Assembly: GCF_004379255.2 (NCBI RefSeq)
Contig: NC_056048.1
Coordinates: 1,364,001-1,428,000 of the forward strand
Direction: 5' to 3'
Source of the DNA: Salvia splendens
Lineage: Eukaryota > Streptophyta > Magnoliopsida > Lamiales > Lamiaceae
DNA: 64,000 nt
In this document: positions 28,197-40,771 of the stretch, in pieces
Position numbering within the stretch: position 1 is the stretch's first letter
How the letters are laid out: every line of letters begins with the position of its first letter
Program-made: the position numbers and the translations under genes
The notes under the pieces: generated by a model
Databases searched by the model: none
The model's input: the letters and a program-made list of their open reading frames with translations, nothing else
Told to the model about the DNA's origin: nothing

Positions 28197-30997
28197 TATT
28201 TATATATGTATATATATTGTATTAATCGATTCATGATTGGAAAAGGTCGAAGTTGTGAAGTATAGCTAAAAGCACTAATTCATGATCGTGATTATTTTGA
28301 TACTAAGTTCATCACCTATTGGTAGTTTGTAGCATGTTTATTCTTTATCGTTGTTTATTTTGTAGAAATCATTTATATAGATATAGAATATGGTGTAGTA
28401 TTATTTTTTGAATACTACTAGTATCAACAAATTAGCTTGATGTCTAGTTAATTCCCACATACTTAATACTTTTATTTTAGCCACAATATATTTATGATAG
28501 TACTAACACTTTACTATTTTGTCAAACATGCAATCTATTTGTATTTATCTACTACACATCATTTTAATGAAAAAAAAAACTATTGTGGTGTATCACATGA
28601 AGTGAAAAACTAATTAATTATATATTTGACAGTTAGTTAATGTAACGATCCAGATTTTTCAAAAGAATTTAGGTATGGATTTCCTTGATAGACTAGACTA
28701 ACTTTAGTTAGTAAGTACTATTTATTTTAATAACTAATCACAAAGATCCTAAATTAACAACCATATCTTCACTAATATAATATATTTTCCAACGGGATTA
28801 ATTTTTATAATAGTATTGAGTTTGTATCAATAGTAGTGTTTTTCTTCATGTCATTGATGACTGCAATAAACAGAAAAAAGGGCTAATATGATAATCGTTA
28901 ATTGGTAGGTTATCAAAAATAATTTAAAGTATTTAGTTGGAAAATAAAGGGTTGATTTTGATAGAGATATGATCTTTGTGACACCTGCCTCCCATCTTAC
29001 CTTTCATAAATATAAGAAATTAAAATTAACTAGATAGCTACGTGTTGTTTTTGGACAAGGATTATGTCATGGGGTCAAAACTCCATTATGTTTATTTATT
29101 TATTTTCTAAATTTATTTAATTTGAATAATTTGCGTGGGAGGAAGTTCGAGGTGGACTACTAATTCAAACATAAAACTATTTACTGATTTGTTGGTGATT
29201 TCAATCAAATTTAGTTGATAATTGGTCCTTGCATGATCGTCGTGGTTGGTGTCCAAATTTTAATTTTCCCAAAATCATTGATCGATAATTTGAGTACTTA
29301 ATTTGAGATAATATACAAAAATTTAATAATATCACAGAATTTTTTTATCTTTAAAAATTATAACAGAATTATAGAAACATTAAAAAATCACAAGTTTAGT
29401 GTTTTGACTCACTCCCAAACACAAATCTGTAAAATTTTATACAAAAATTAAAAATAATTAATAAAAAATGAGTACGCAAAAAGGACTGACCTATCGCTGA
29501 CACACAGATATCAAATCAAGCTAAATGGACAAATACACCCCTCAAGGGCTGAAGGAAGAATAGTAAAAATCAGGATTGAATACTGGGTACTAGTTTTGTA
29601 GTTCAATCTATACTCTAATATTCTACTCCATGTAAGAATTTTTTAGATAAAAAGAAAAGTTTAAGCTCCTAAAGAAGAGCATAAATCTACAACAAATAAC
29701 AAAAGCAAATCAAGATATATAGTAATGGATCTTCTTCATGAGAATAAATGTCTATTAAAATCTTGTTTTGAACAAGAAAAATCTGTGTAGTTTGGATGAT
29801 GATTAAGGATAATGATCACCATCTGTTTGATTTAAAATGGATAATCCTTGATCGCTTATCACAATCATCATGAGATAAGATAATTAAAAAAATAATTCTA
29901 TATATTTACTTGACGATAAGGGCTTTCACATTGATGTGTAATAATTAATCCACACAGAGATTACTATATTTAATTTTGAAATCAATTAATTAAACTTCCA
30001 AATATGGATTAGTTAGTTAGTAGAGACAAAAATTCATGCTGTAATCTAGCTGTGACTCCTACTTATACTGTATTGGTGTTGGTTTGTTTGTATTTTACTA
30101 ACAATAAGAAATGTTAAAGAGACTTTGATTTGAACTAATTTCATATACATTTTGAAATTCAGTCGACATGCACAAAATAGTTCTGATATTTCAAAAAAAG
30201 ACTCCAATATTCAGACTATAAACTATACTTAATTAACTCGTTTTATTTATGATCATGCATGTATGTGTTGTTTTATAATCATGAGAGTAAACACAAAATA
30301 GATCACCTACAACTGCAGAAGACCAGTAGAAAATAAATTAATTGATTAAATTGTACAAGTAGTAGTATATAAAATTATAATTGAAAATCCTTCAAGATTT
30401 CTTGGAGTTGATTGTCGATGAGAAGCCCCACTTGAACCTTAAAGACCTATTCCACGCTGTCCATGTTACATATTGCACATGCCTAATCATTGCTAATTTA
30501 ATTTATTTCTCAAAAAGTGATCAAAATTGTGATTCTATATAGCCAAACCTGTTTCTTAATTACAACTTGACAAAAAAAATTTGTGCTTATCATATAACAA
30601 TGATCTTCTTTGTGTTTATTGGTTTAGATTCCCATATCTTTTGAGACTTTCTGAATCTGTCAGTAGTTAATGGTTTGTTCTGAATTCTTGCTATAGTGAT
30701 TAATTAAATATTGTCATGTGGTTTAATCAATGAAATCTCATCAAGTATTGGAATATTGGATGTTTCCAACTTGAGCAATATGATTTATCTCTATGATAAT
30801 ATTTTGATTGGTAAAACACACCACAAAGTGGGGACACAAAGATGTACGTATTCACTCTTAATTTAGCAATGATTTATTTTCATAATTAGGGTTTAGCATT
30901 ATCTTTCAATTTAATTATTAGTCTTTCAACCTTTTTATTGGGGCCATTTCATAAATTGGAGTTATTAATGCTTTGAAAACATTGAGAAAACAAATTG

Positions 30998-30998
<1 letters not shown>
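28197..30998. other. AT-rich intergenic DNA
   Basis: No gene, RNA or intact element recognised. Confidence 0.35.

Positions 30999-31077
<79 letters not shown>
30999..31077. repeat. ATT trinucleotide microsatellite
   Basis: About 26 ATT units with one interruption (AGT) near 31061. It makes a spurious poly-Asn reading on the minus strand. Confidence 0.95.
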
Positions 31078-32684
31078 CTCTTAAATAATGACTACTATTT
31101 ATACATAGTAGCTTTAGGTGCATGGTCACACTAAGCATGGAAAGTGGCATTTTTCTTTCTATATGTATTTTTTTTGTATTTTATACAGAAGAAATGTTCA
31201 GAATGAAAATTGATGAAAATAACAATAAATCATCATCAAAATAAAATAAGTATTCGATCCAAATCCCAATTTCTTTCAAAACGATAAGCCCATTAAAATA
31301 TGACAATCTACAAGCAAATTAGTTATTACTATATCTTATTTATATAAAAGTAAGATTGGAAGTTAGGTGAAGCTTTGGCATGACAAATTGACGGCGATGG
31401 ATACTGCAAGAATATTTTCCTCTCTTGTTTGATGGGTAGTTGGCATTAATTAGTTCTTAATTACTAAATTAATGAAGTATCTAATCATTAATAAATGTTC
31501 AAATAAGTTCCTTTTCATCCCATTTATTATTGGCCACGAGCAATCTAGAAACCTTCACAGGTGTTCAATATAATAAAATTCATAATCTTGAACTTAATTT
31601 TTTATTAGGGATGGTATGTATTGTTAGGTCGATCGATCATGTCAAAAGATGGAATTTATCTTCAAATTACAATCTTTCTTGGATTTAATTAATAATATAA
31701 GACCTAAAGTGACAAGTCACTGGTTTAATTAGCAATATTTTTCTTCTTCTAAAGTACTCCTACTATCAATGTACACATTTTTCTACGAATGGAAAAATGC
31801 TCCAACTAAAGATTGATGAGCTAGTGCAATATGAGATTGAGATCACTCTAGCTGAATTAACTAAACCCTTTGTCCACGAAAAATAGTTCCATTGTTGGAT
31901 GACACAGTTCTAGTGAAAAATTAGTAAAATAAGAAAGAAAAAGAGAAAAAGTAGGTAAAGTATAACAGAAAGGAGAACAAATAAGAGAAAGAACGAGAAA
32001 AATATGTGAGAAAGTTTCTATTTTTAAAATGAAACCAATGACTCAACATTTCTATATATTTTTCTTCTCAAACTGCCGATTTGGTTTGAACTTTTGTAAT
32101 GTCATCCCAATATCCCAAGTGTTACATTTCACATATATATTAGAAAATTATAAAAAATAAAAATTTAGGAAGAATTTAAACTTTCACATGTTAGTGATCT
32201 TTTTAATTAGATTAATGAAATCGAATCTTGCAATTTTGATATGATTCTTTTCGGACAAGATAGAAATGAATTTTACTATAAAAATATACTCCTAGTAGTT
32301 AGTACATGGGCCCTTATTCGGCCCTCAATAAAGCCCGATTTAGGCGCTACTTTAAACTTTACAGTATCTAAAGACAGGCTAAAAAAGCCTGGTGGGCCTA
32401 ACAGAGCCCATATTTGCACCTATTTTATCCATTAATCTCGCACTAAAAAACTTGAGCCCATTGTTATATATATCGATACAGATACACGATACATATCATA
32501 AATTTCAAATTGGTCTATACCAAAAAATTCAAATAATTGCTCAATAGCTATAGAGATAAAATTTGACATATAATATCAAATATAGATAGTTAGGAATCAA
32601 ACTTATATAGTGAAATGAACACAAAGAATTAGCTTTGAACTTCCTCTTTGAAAGGAAAAAAGAACAAAGGTATTTGATTACTTA
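31078..32684. other. AT-rich intergenic DNA
   Basis: Nothing coding. ACCCTTTGTCCACGAAAAATAG at 31864 may be a worn end of the CTCCCTCCGTCCC MITE family. A GGCCCT/AGCCCA-rich patch lies near 32310-32410, of unknown nature. Confidence 0.3.
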
Positions 32685-33341
32685 GAGCATCCACGTCCGT
32701 GCTCTTGCCAACGAGCACGGATGTGGGTCCGGCCCCACTTTTACTCCCTGCTCTTAGGCAAGAGCACAACACCCTCATCCGTGCTCTTCCGCAAGGACGA
32801 GCACAAGAGCCCCACCATTCCATTATTCAATTTAAATAAAGACATTTCCACAAAATTAAAATTCATTAAAAATAACCAAAATAATATTACAAATTACAAA
32901 AAAATTAAAAATTACATAATTAAAATCCTAGAAATTAAAAATTACATAATTAAAGTCTTAAAAATTAAAAATTACATAATTTAAATCCTAAAAATAAAAA
33001 ATTACATAATTAAATTCATAAAATAAAAAAACCAACTACTCGTGGCCGAATTTCGCCCAAATGGATGATGAATGTGTGTATTTATATATGATTTTGGGAT
33101 TAAATTTTTTTTAAAAAAATTCAAAAAAAAATTTCAAAAAAATGGTAATAAAATCTGTATATTTTTGGGAATCCAAAAATATTTTTTTTTATTTTTGGTA
33201 TTATTTTCAATTTTTTTTAAAAAAAAAAAAGAAAAAGAAAATGACAATGGCCAATAGAAACGTGCCACGTCGCCCTGATGAGTGTGTCCTTGCCAGCGGC
33301 ACGGACGAACGGACGGAGCCTGCTCTCTGATGTGGATGCTC
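32685..33341 (-). mobile_element. PIF/Harbinger internal-deletion derivative
   Basis: A 657-bp element with terminal inverted repeats GAGCATCCAC / GTGGATGCTC, flanked on both sides by TTA, the PIF/Harbinger target duplication. Its interior is the reverse complement of two separate parts of the element at 61608-63620. One part is the 5' leader (AAATACACACATTCATCA) and the other is the end of the transposase gene (GGGCGAAATTCGGC.ACGAGTAG). In this copy they are fused at about 33060, so nearly all of the transposase gene is gone. The AATTACATAATTAAA repeats of the 3' flank are also present, in four copies instead of two. Confidence 0.88.
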
Positions 33342-33344
33342 TTA

Positions 33345-35192
33345 TAATTAACTTGTTGTATGATTAAATTGATCAACGACTATTCAAAACTAATTTTACC
33401 ATAAGAAAAGACCACGACTCATATATCAATACTTCTCCTGTAAGTAGTACTCTATCATTATTTTTCTCTTGCAAAAGGTTGAAATCCCAACTCCAATGGC
33501 CCATCCCGGTCCGACAGTATTGTAAAGGATGTTTTATTATTATTTTTTTTAGTAGTATGGTTTGGTCTCATTATCAATAGTCGTACTTAAAGTGGAATGT
33601 CCCCATAAAATGAGTCACTTCTAAGTGTGACGGAAAGAGTAAATAATTAAAGGGAACATTGTCATTTAAATCATAATGAAAAAAAATACAATAAATCTTG
33701 TATAAAAATATTAAGGAATGTAAAATTTGATAGTAGTATGAGAAAATAATAAAACTAAAACATGTAGCAAAGTTAAAATAAGAAAATCATAATTTAATAG
33801 TGAGAATAACAAAACTCGAAACATGGATAGAATAAAACAATAAATAAATAAATAAAACTCTTCAAAAGTTTAATCTAAAAGTCACCTAACAAATCTGCCA
33901 ATATTTTTTTTGCCATCTCCAACTCTTGGAATAAAAATCTAGTAAGTGGAAATTAACTATTCCAAACTTTTCTATTTTTATATACAACCACCCAAACTTC
34001 TCTAATTTTTTTAGCATATATTTTTAAATTTTTAAATACAACTATTGCAAACTGCTAACTACCCAAAAAGGAAACGGCGTAAAAATCAAATAATTCAGAC
34101 ACACCCACCATATTTCGCTACCGTCACATCACAGTCAGTCACCAACCGTTTCGATCTCCCACTTCTAATAACAATCAACGGTGTTAAATGACAGTCACGT
34201 GATAAAAGATAACAGCAAGGTGAGTTTATCATCCCCGGCAAATCCATGGTACGTGGACGCATTCTTTCTCTTTCTCTTTCTCTCTCTAAAAAGAAGTTTG
34301 AAACAATAAGACATTAAAGAAAAGCTTAAGATGCTGTTGCTGCGTTTAGCTAATAAAGTAGATATGCTGCTAATATTTGACCACATTCATCCCCTCACTT
34401 CTCAATCGCCGGAGCTCATTCCGATCAATTTAGAGGCGGATTGCAGGCTCGGTGAGTTTGCTGCTTTAATTATCCCTTTTTTTACTTCGTTTTTACTGAA
34501 TTTGGATCGATTGCGTTGCTTGGATCTGAATCATGTTCATTGATCTCAGATTACTGAAATTAAGAGTGTGATTCGTGTTTTGGTTGATGAGAATCGGAGA
34601 TTGGCTGTGGAAAATGCTGCAAATTTTAATTGGGGGTAAAATTGAAAATGCGGATTTTTAATTGGGGATGATCAAATGTGTGGAAAGGTTTTGGATGAGT
34701 TTCTGTTCATTTCCAGCGTTTGAAAGATGGAATTTCGATTTAGTTTAGTTGATTTATTGGGTGTGATTGAGCTGTAATTTGACCTAATCAAGTTACTTGT
34801 TTAAGCAGGCTAAAAGTAAGTAGAGAGATGTGATCATAAGTTTGTTAGCTGGATTAAATGATTTTATCGACAACAGTTATTTCTGTTCTTACTTCGTTTC
34901 CAGCATTTTCGTGTTTAGCTATCTGCAAAAGATGAAGATATTGATTTAGTTGATTGATTGGGTGTGATTGAGCAGTAATTTGGTCTAATGAAGTCACTTG
35001 TTAAATGTGGCTGTGCCAACTAAAAGTAAGTAGAGAGACGTGATCGTAAGGTCGTTAGCTGGATTAAACAGTATTCGTTTCATAGTATAGCACTGATTTT
35101 AGACTTCATTGAGCTTATATCCTTTTATGCATTCTGTTTGCTGTTTTAGTTGCATTGAGAGAGGACTAAAAAGATTCCAGTAACTTCGAAAA
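33345..35192. other. Intergenic DNA and ethylene-receptor promoter/leader
   Basis: 33345-34190 is AT-rich with no gene. From about 34200 to 34450 the sequence looks like a plant leader (CT-rich TTTCTCTTTCTCTCTC). A good donor, CTCG|GTGAGTTTG, lies at 34452, and an acceptor is likely before 35160. A long leader intron is therefore probable, as in ETR1 genes. It contains two similar blocks (near 34740-34870 and 34940-35070, sharing TTGGGTGTGATTGAGC and AAAAGTAAGTAGAGAGA), a diverged local duplication about 200 bp apart. Confidence 0.45.
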
Positions 35193-37382
35193 ATGGACTG
35201 TAACTGCTTCGAGTCACCATGGCCGCCGGATGACCTGTTGATGAAGTATCAGTATATATCGGATTTCTTCATTGCGTTGGCGTATTTCTCGATCCCTTTG
35301 GAGCTGATATACTTTGTCAAGAAATCTGCTGTTTTTCCTTATAGATGGGTGCTTGTGCAGTTTGGGGCTTTTATTGTTCTTTGTGGAGCGACGCACCTAA
35401 TAAATTTATGGACGTTTAACATGCACACGAGGACTGTGGCACTTGTAATGACTACTGCCAAGATGTTGACGGCTGCTGTGTCGTGCGCGACAGCCCTTAT
35501 GCTAGTGCATATCATCCCGGATCTGTTGAGTGTCAAAACGAGGGAGCTGATTTTGAAGAATAAGGCGGCGGAGCTGGATAGAGAGATGGGATTGATTCGT
35601 ACTCAGGAAGAGACCGGTAGGCATGTTCGGATGCTAACTCATGAAATCAGAAGCACTCTTGATAGGCATACGATACTGAAGACTACGCTTGTTGAGCTCG
35701 GGAGGATGTTGGGTTTGGAAGAGTGCGCGTTGTGGATGCCGACACGGACAGGGCTGGAGCTCCACCTTTCGTACACGCTCCGCCACCAGAATCCGGTTGG
35801 GTTGACCGTGCCAATACAGCTGCCTGTGATCAATCAAGTTTTCAATACTAGTCGTGCTGTGAAAATCTCTCCGAACTCCCCCGTTGCCCGGCTTCGGCCT
35901 GCTGGACAATACATGCCAGGGGATGTGGTTGCTGTGCGTGTTCCGCTCCTTCATCTGTCCAATTTCCAGATCCATGATTGGCCTGAACTGTCTACTAAAA
36001 GATACGCTTTGATGGTTTTGATGCTCCCTTCGGACAGCGCTAGGCAGTGGCACGCGCATGAGTTGGAGCTCGTTGAAGTGGTGGCGGACCAGGTTTGGTT
36101 TGCTTCGTCTCTTCCTTTTAATATCGTAGGCTTATGATCATTTGATGAATGATGTCTCTCCGTGTATCAGGTCGCTGTTGCTCTCTCCCACGCTGCAATT
36201 TTGGAAGAGTCGATGAGGGCAAGGGATCTTCTTATGGAACAGAACGTTGCCCTGGATCTGGCGAGAAGAGAAGCAGAGACTGCTGTGCGCGCTCGCAACG
36301 ATTTCCTGGCTGTCATGAACCACGAGATGAGAACTCCTATTCATGCGATAATCGCTCTTTCATCCTTATTACTTGAAACCGAGCTCTCGCCTGAGCAACG
36401 TCTAATGGTTGAAACGATCCTTAAGAGCAGTAACCTCTTGGCTACCCTTATCAACGACGTATTGGATCTTTCGAGGCTTGAAGATGGCAGCCTTCAACTT
36501 GAGATAGGAACCTTCAACCTTCATTTACTTTTCCGAGAGGTAAGACCACTAACCATTTCGTGATGGTATAGAAAAATGTTCAACTTGACATGGTAACTGT
36601 TTCGTGTTGCAGGTCCTTAATTTGATAAAACCTATTGCTTCCGTGAAAAATTTACATGTTACGTTGAATTTGTCCCCTGATTTGATTGAACATGCTGTTG
36701 GTGATGAAAAACGGCTTATGCAAGTTCTTCTGAATGTCGTTGGGAATGCTGTAAAGTTCACAAAAGAAGGAGGCATCTCAGTATCTGCTTTCGTTGCAAA
36801 GTCCGACTCTCTAAGAGATCCTCGAGCCCCAGACTTTTTCCCTGTACCGAGTGACAACCACTTCTATTTGCGCGTAGAGGTTTGTTTCCGATGGAAGTAC
36901 TTAATTCTTTTTATTCTCCGAGTGCTTAACAACTGTTTGTTCCTATTTTCAGGTTAAAGATACAGGTGCAGGAATCAACCCGCAAGATATCCCTAAGCTA
37001 TTCACGAAATTCGTGCAGAGCCAACCGCTTAGTACCAAAAATTCCGGTGGCAGTGGCATTGGCCTAGCCATTTGTAAGAGGTGACAACTTATTTCGTAAT
37101 CCTTCCACAACAGTATTTGATTTTTACCTAACTCATCGAACTCAATTGTATTCGCTGTTTGAAACTGGTTTGTTGTGTGATCAGGTTTGTGAATCTCATG
37201 GAAGGGCACATTCGGGTGGAGAGTGAAGGTCTTGGCAGAGGTTCCACTGCGATCTTCATCGTTAAACTCGGAGTTCCTGGTCGCCTAAATGAGTCCAAGC
37301 TTCCGTTGTTGCACAAAGGCCCTGGGAATCAAGCGAAGCAAAACTTCTCCGGGGTTAAAGTTGTTGTGATGGATGATAATAG
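35193..37382 (+). CDS. ETR1: Ethylene receptor, ETR1 type, receiver domain truncated
   Basis: Recognised exons: 35193-36092, 36171-36539, 36613-36879, 36953-37080, 37185-37382, coding 620 aa plus two bases. The ER-membrane receptor binds ethylene through copper and represses signalling with CTR1. The N-terminus has the two disulfide cysteines (C3, C5), three membrane helices and [12 protein letters not shown] with the copper Cys/His. A GAF domain follows (near residues 155-305). A complete histidine kinase has H351 in MNHEMRTP, N box [12 protein letters not shown]1 DTGAGI, F box FTKF and G2 GSGIGLAI, which defines subfamily I. After [11 protein letters not shown], the first strand of the receiver, family members continue for about 115 residues to the phosphoacceptor Asp and Lys. 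No such sequence follows. Reading through the donor stops at 37503. Splicing to 37663 or 37670 stops within ten codons. Splicing to 37758 gives a 29-residue tail ending at 37840. Confidence 0.9.
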
Positions 37383-37840
37383 GTTAGTAATAAATGCACC
37401 CTTCGAATACTCATCTCTTTTTCGTTCTTGCATTTTTGTCGATTTTTTGGTTCTATCACCAATATCGTCTCTTTCTATTAGTTATCTCTGGCACTCAAAG
37501 TGACATATTATAAAAAGGAACACTAGTCTCTCTACTCTATTCTCTCTCCACTTAACACACTGCATAAAATCTCGTACCGAACAAGAAATGTGTCTCTTTG
37601 AGTGGGGCGGAGGGGGTATCTTTTTGTATCACCATTTTGATGTACATTTGATGCGTTTTCAGCTTATAGCATGGATACCGGTCGAAAGGGGAAGTGCTGA
37701 GGTATGGCGAAACGTGAAACATGTTGTCTGCCAATTGCAGCCTCTCGATGGTTGCAGCGGATTGATAGTCACACAAGCTTTCGACGGAGTTTTGAAGATG
37801 AGGATTGAGTTGCTTGTTGATGATGCAAAGGTAGATTAGT
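37383..37840 (+). pseudogene. Region where the last receptor exon should be; possibly decayed
   Basis: An intron with this position and phase is known in ETR1, followed by one exon for most of the receiver. Here the donor AG|GTTAGT at 37383 is present, and a MITE-like end (GTGGGGCGGAGGGGGTAT) lies at 37602-37619. The stretch 37663-37840 has only faint echoes of the receiver: S-M-D-T...K-G after the acceptor at 37669, and AFDGVLKM near the end, compared with the family's DGV.LKP. It is about half the expected length and broken by stops in the frames that look family-like. Whether it is a fossil exon or unrelated 3' sequence cannot be settled by eye. Confidence 0.35.
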
Positions 37841-39569
37841 CAGTTTGATTGTGTACAGTTCTGTGTAATCTTATTTTCTTGGGAGTACTATGTTAGAATT
37901 TGATGGTTTGAGGAGTTTTAGCTATTGTGAAAATCAGGCCTGCATTTATTTATATCAAGTGATTAGAATATGATTGTTTTGGCAAGTTAGGAATTTCAGA
38001 CTTGAGAGATCATTTTTTGAGATTGAGATATATTTACACATTGCTATTTGGCTTTTATTTTTTGTACAATTTAGTACCCATGTTACTGTGTGCATATGAC
38101 TGTAAGTCTGTAATTCATTCATTTATCATTTTACTTTCATTTATAATAACAATCACTTTTTATAATATTGCAATGTTGCTTGTTTAATGAATCATAGATT
38201 GAGTCATGAGATGTGTTTAGATCAAATTTGGGCCATGTTCGGGGCTGACTTGGGGCTCGGGGGTGCGTGGACCGAGTTTGCTTTGGGTCGACCGAGCCCG
38301 ACCAACCCAAGGATGCGCAAGTAGAGTGCTTATCTTCATTTTATTAAGCTTAATCATAGTTGCTTTTAGTATAAAGTTTCAGTTTCCCTTCATTGTTTCA
38401 TCCGTGTATTCTCTTGATTGTTTCATCGTGTATAAAATGATATCTTTGGTGATGCTGAAATAGTATTTTTTTAATTAAATTAAAAAAATCAAAAGAAAAG
38501 AGAAATGAAAAGAAAAAAAACATTTGAAATAATGCTGTTACATGTATCACCAGAAATTGATCCAAAATTTTGCAACATATATGACTATTATTGATGATAC
38601 TATTAGTTATTCTGTCATTTGTAGTTTTGACCAATTTTTTTATCTTGACTGTGGAATAATTCTTTCATAATTGCTTTAGTATTTTAATAATAAGAGACCA
38701 AATACTATATCTTAATTTCTTTGACCTTGATTTTTTTTTTTGCAGACATCCTACCAAATTTCTAAGTCAAAAGTTGGACTTTCTTGGAGTATAAAATACG
38801 CCGAGCAGTCACTAAATTAAATAAATAAAATGGTAAAAATACTTGTAAAAAATTGTTTTATTTATAAACTAGTCAAATTGGAATAGGACTTGGAAGTGTG
38901 CCCAAACTAACTACTCCTAAAAAATTTTAATTTAGTCTCCTTGGAAGAGGTTTAAAGTTTATTATTTATTTATTTGAGGTAATTTCTTCTAAATAAAATA
39001 GTCTGAATGAAATATGTTATGTGTACTTGTTGCTGACTATAACAAAATTAGAAAATTTATATATTTACATTCATCACATATGTAAATTCATAACATAATT
39101 GAACAGAATCCGTCTACTTATTCGGATCTCAACCATCAAATATAATCTAGGTTAGAGATAATCTCATGTGATGACTGTCGTCTTAAAATATCCCCGCACC
39201 AAAATATTTAAGGCAGTCGATCTTTTAGAGATAGTCTCCCCGCACCAAAATAAATTTCTTTTAGCGATAGTCTCCTATGACGATAATTGATAATTTTAAT
39301 AAAAAGTCCATAAAGAGTCGTGTAAGAGCGTTCGTACAGTATAACTGTTTCAACGAGAATGTGTCAATGATTCTACGAAATTTTTGACAATAACAGATCT
39401 ACGTCAGCGTAAAAACGTTATCGCGTGAGTACACATCAATTTGTATTTATTAGTACTTTATAGTACTAGTAATACCTGTGTTGTACACAATGACATATCT
39501 CTGTGATAATAATAAGTACAATTATTATAATTGAAATAATTTTTATGGTATCATATAATTATGAATCAC
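37841..39569. other. Intergenic DNA after the ethylene receptor
   Basis: AT-rich. 37841-38100 is probably the receptor 3' UTR. A GC-richer patch at 38228-38320 (CTTGGGGCTCGGGGG, GACCGAGCCCGACC) has inverted GGCTCGG/CCGAGCC segments but no element ends that I can define. The 39150-39320 part belongs to the repeat family described separately. Confidence 0.35.
39182..39313. repeat. Dispersed repeat A, copy 1
   Basis: TATCCCCGCACCAAAATAT, GAGATAGTCTCC, AAATTTCTT.TAG.GATAGTCTCCTATGA and a final AATCAAAA/AATAAAAA..TCCAT segment appear here and again at 39958-40092. Copies differ by about one base in eight. The nature of the repeat is unknown. Confidence 0.7.
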
Positions 39570-39575
39570 TATATG

Positions 39576-39800
39576 TCAAATTGTGCACTCGCGTCTTGGA
39601 TTCATGTTATGCCAATCTTGTAAAATACATTTGCTTAGTGTTAAGTCTACATGAAAGATAAACCAAACTTGAAATTGAGCACATGAGGAAGCAATATTTC
39701 TCCAAGCTAGTTGCGCATGTCTACATGATGAATTTCTCATATCAAATATCCTATTTATCCATACTTTCAAATCTCCTAATTCATTCATCCTCACTTTCAC
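39576..39800 (-). pseudogene. LINE reverse-transcriptase zinc-binding fragment
   Basis: The minus-strand reading contains AQLAWRNIASSCAQFQVWFI, which follows the pattern of the LINE fragment at 52.1-52.5 kb (GRLAWRNLVPSRVQLHVWFV), the zf-RVT region of plant non-LTR retrotransposons. It is short and lacks the CxxC part, so it is a remnant. Confidence 0.55.
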
Positions 39801-39873
39801 GACCTATTTAGTAACAGAAGGAACGAAACGAGAGTAATTCAACAGAGAATCAAAGAGACGAGAACAACATACA

Positions 39874-39945
39874 AAAGAGCCGACACTCCCACTACTGCTA
39901 GATACACCACTGTCTGTCGAGATATACTCAACGACGACATGACAT
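39874..39945. repeat. Dispersed repeat B, copy 1
   Basis: GAGCCGACACTCCCACTACTGCTAGATACACCACT and TCTGTCGA.. match 40092-40160 closely (GAGCCGGCACTCATACTACTGCTAG...). Together with repeat A this suggests that a unit of about 220 bp or more was duplicated. Confidence 0.7.
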
Positions 39946-39957
39946 GACGCCGTCTAA

Positions 39958-40160
39958 TATCCCCGCACCAAAATATATAAGGATGGTCGATAATTTTCAA
40001 TTAGAGATAGTCTCCTCGTGCCAAATTAAATTTCTTCTAGTGATAGTCTCCTATGATCATACTTGATAATATTAATCAAAATTCCATTAAGAGCCGGCAC
40101 TCATACTACTGCTAGATACACCACTTTCTGTCGAACTATGCTTAACTTTTAACGACGAGA
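39958..40160. repeat. Repeat A copy 2 followed by repeat B copy 2
   Basis: 39958-40092 repeats block A (39182-39313) and 40092-40160 repeats block B (39874-39945), here directly joined. Confidence 0.7.
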
Positions 40161-40162
40161 CG

Positions 40163-40193
40163 AGATGACACGACACGACACGACACGACACCG
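40163..40193. repeat. GACAC pentanucleotide microsatellite
   Basis: About five CGACA units directly after repeat B. Confidence 0.85.
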
Positions 40194-40771
40194 ACTACTC
40201 CCACTCGAATAAAAGTGGTGTGCTCATGTATCATTTCATTATAACATCATTATAAGATGCTTGTAAAGGAAAATGAAAATTTATCAATCCCAATAAAAAG
40301 GAGTCAGTTATGATTGATGAAAGCCATATCCTGTCACTCACAAAAACCAAATTCCCTTTTAATTTTATTCCACCGCTCTCTCTCTCTCTCTCTATATCTC
40401 TCAGTTAGCATGCACCGACTCGCTCTCTAACGAACAAGAATAACAAAAAGAAAAAAGCCAAAGCAAAGGGCCACCTGTTGATTCATTCCATAAACCACCA
40501 TTGCCACTTGTGATCAAGAATTTTGCCTCAGAAAAAAAAACCCTTTAAAAACATTGCACCTCTCTCTCTCTCTCTCATCACATTCCTCCCATTGCCGCTC
40601 CATTCAATTGTGAGAGAATCTCTCTAGATAAGGGGGCTCTTTTTGATCGATCCCTACATTTAATTGGGAAATAGTAATAAAGATTGGGTTTTTATGAGGA
40701 GAGAAGTGAAAAAGGAGTGATCTTTAATCCTTTCCTCACTACCCCTTTTTGATTCTTCAATCTTTTCGGAA
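40194..40771 (+). promoter_or_regulatory. Promoter and leader of the CID-type gene
   Basis: Contains two CT microsatellites (about 40376-40393 and 40561-40577), typical of plant core promoters and leaders, and a long leader up to the ATG at 40772. The exact transcription start is not visible. Confidence 0.45.

Noticed and set aside
30965..31150. Poly-asparagine ORF on the minus strand
   Set aside because: It is only the ATT microsatellite read as codons.
37588..37839. ORF after the ethylene receptor as a separate gene
   Set aside because: Short, no recognised domain, no start context. More likely the receptor 3' region or a decayed exon.
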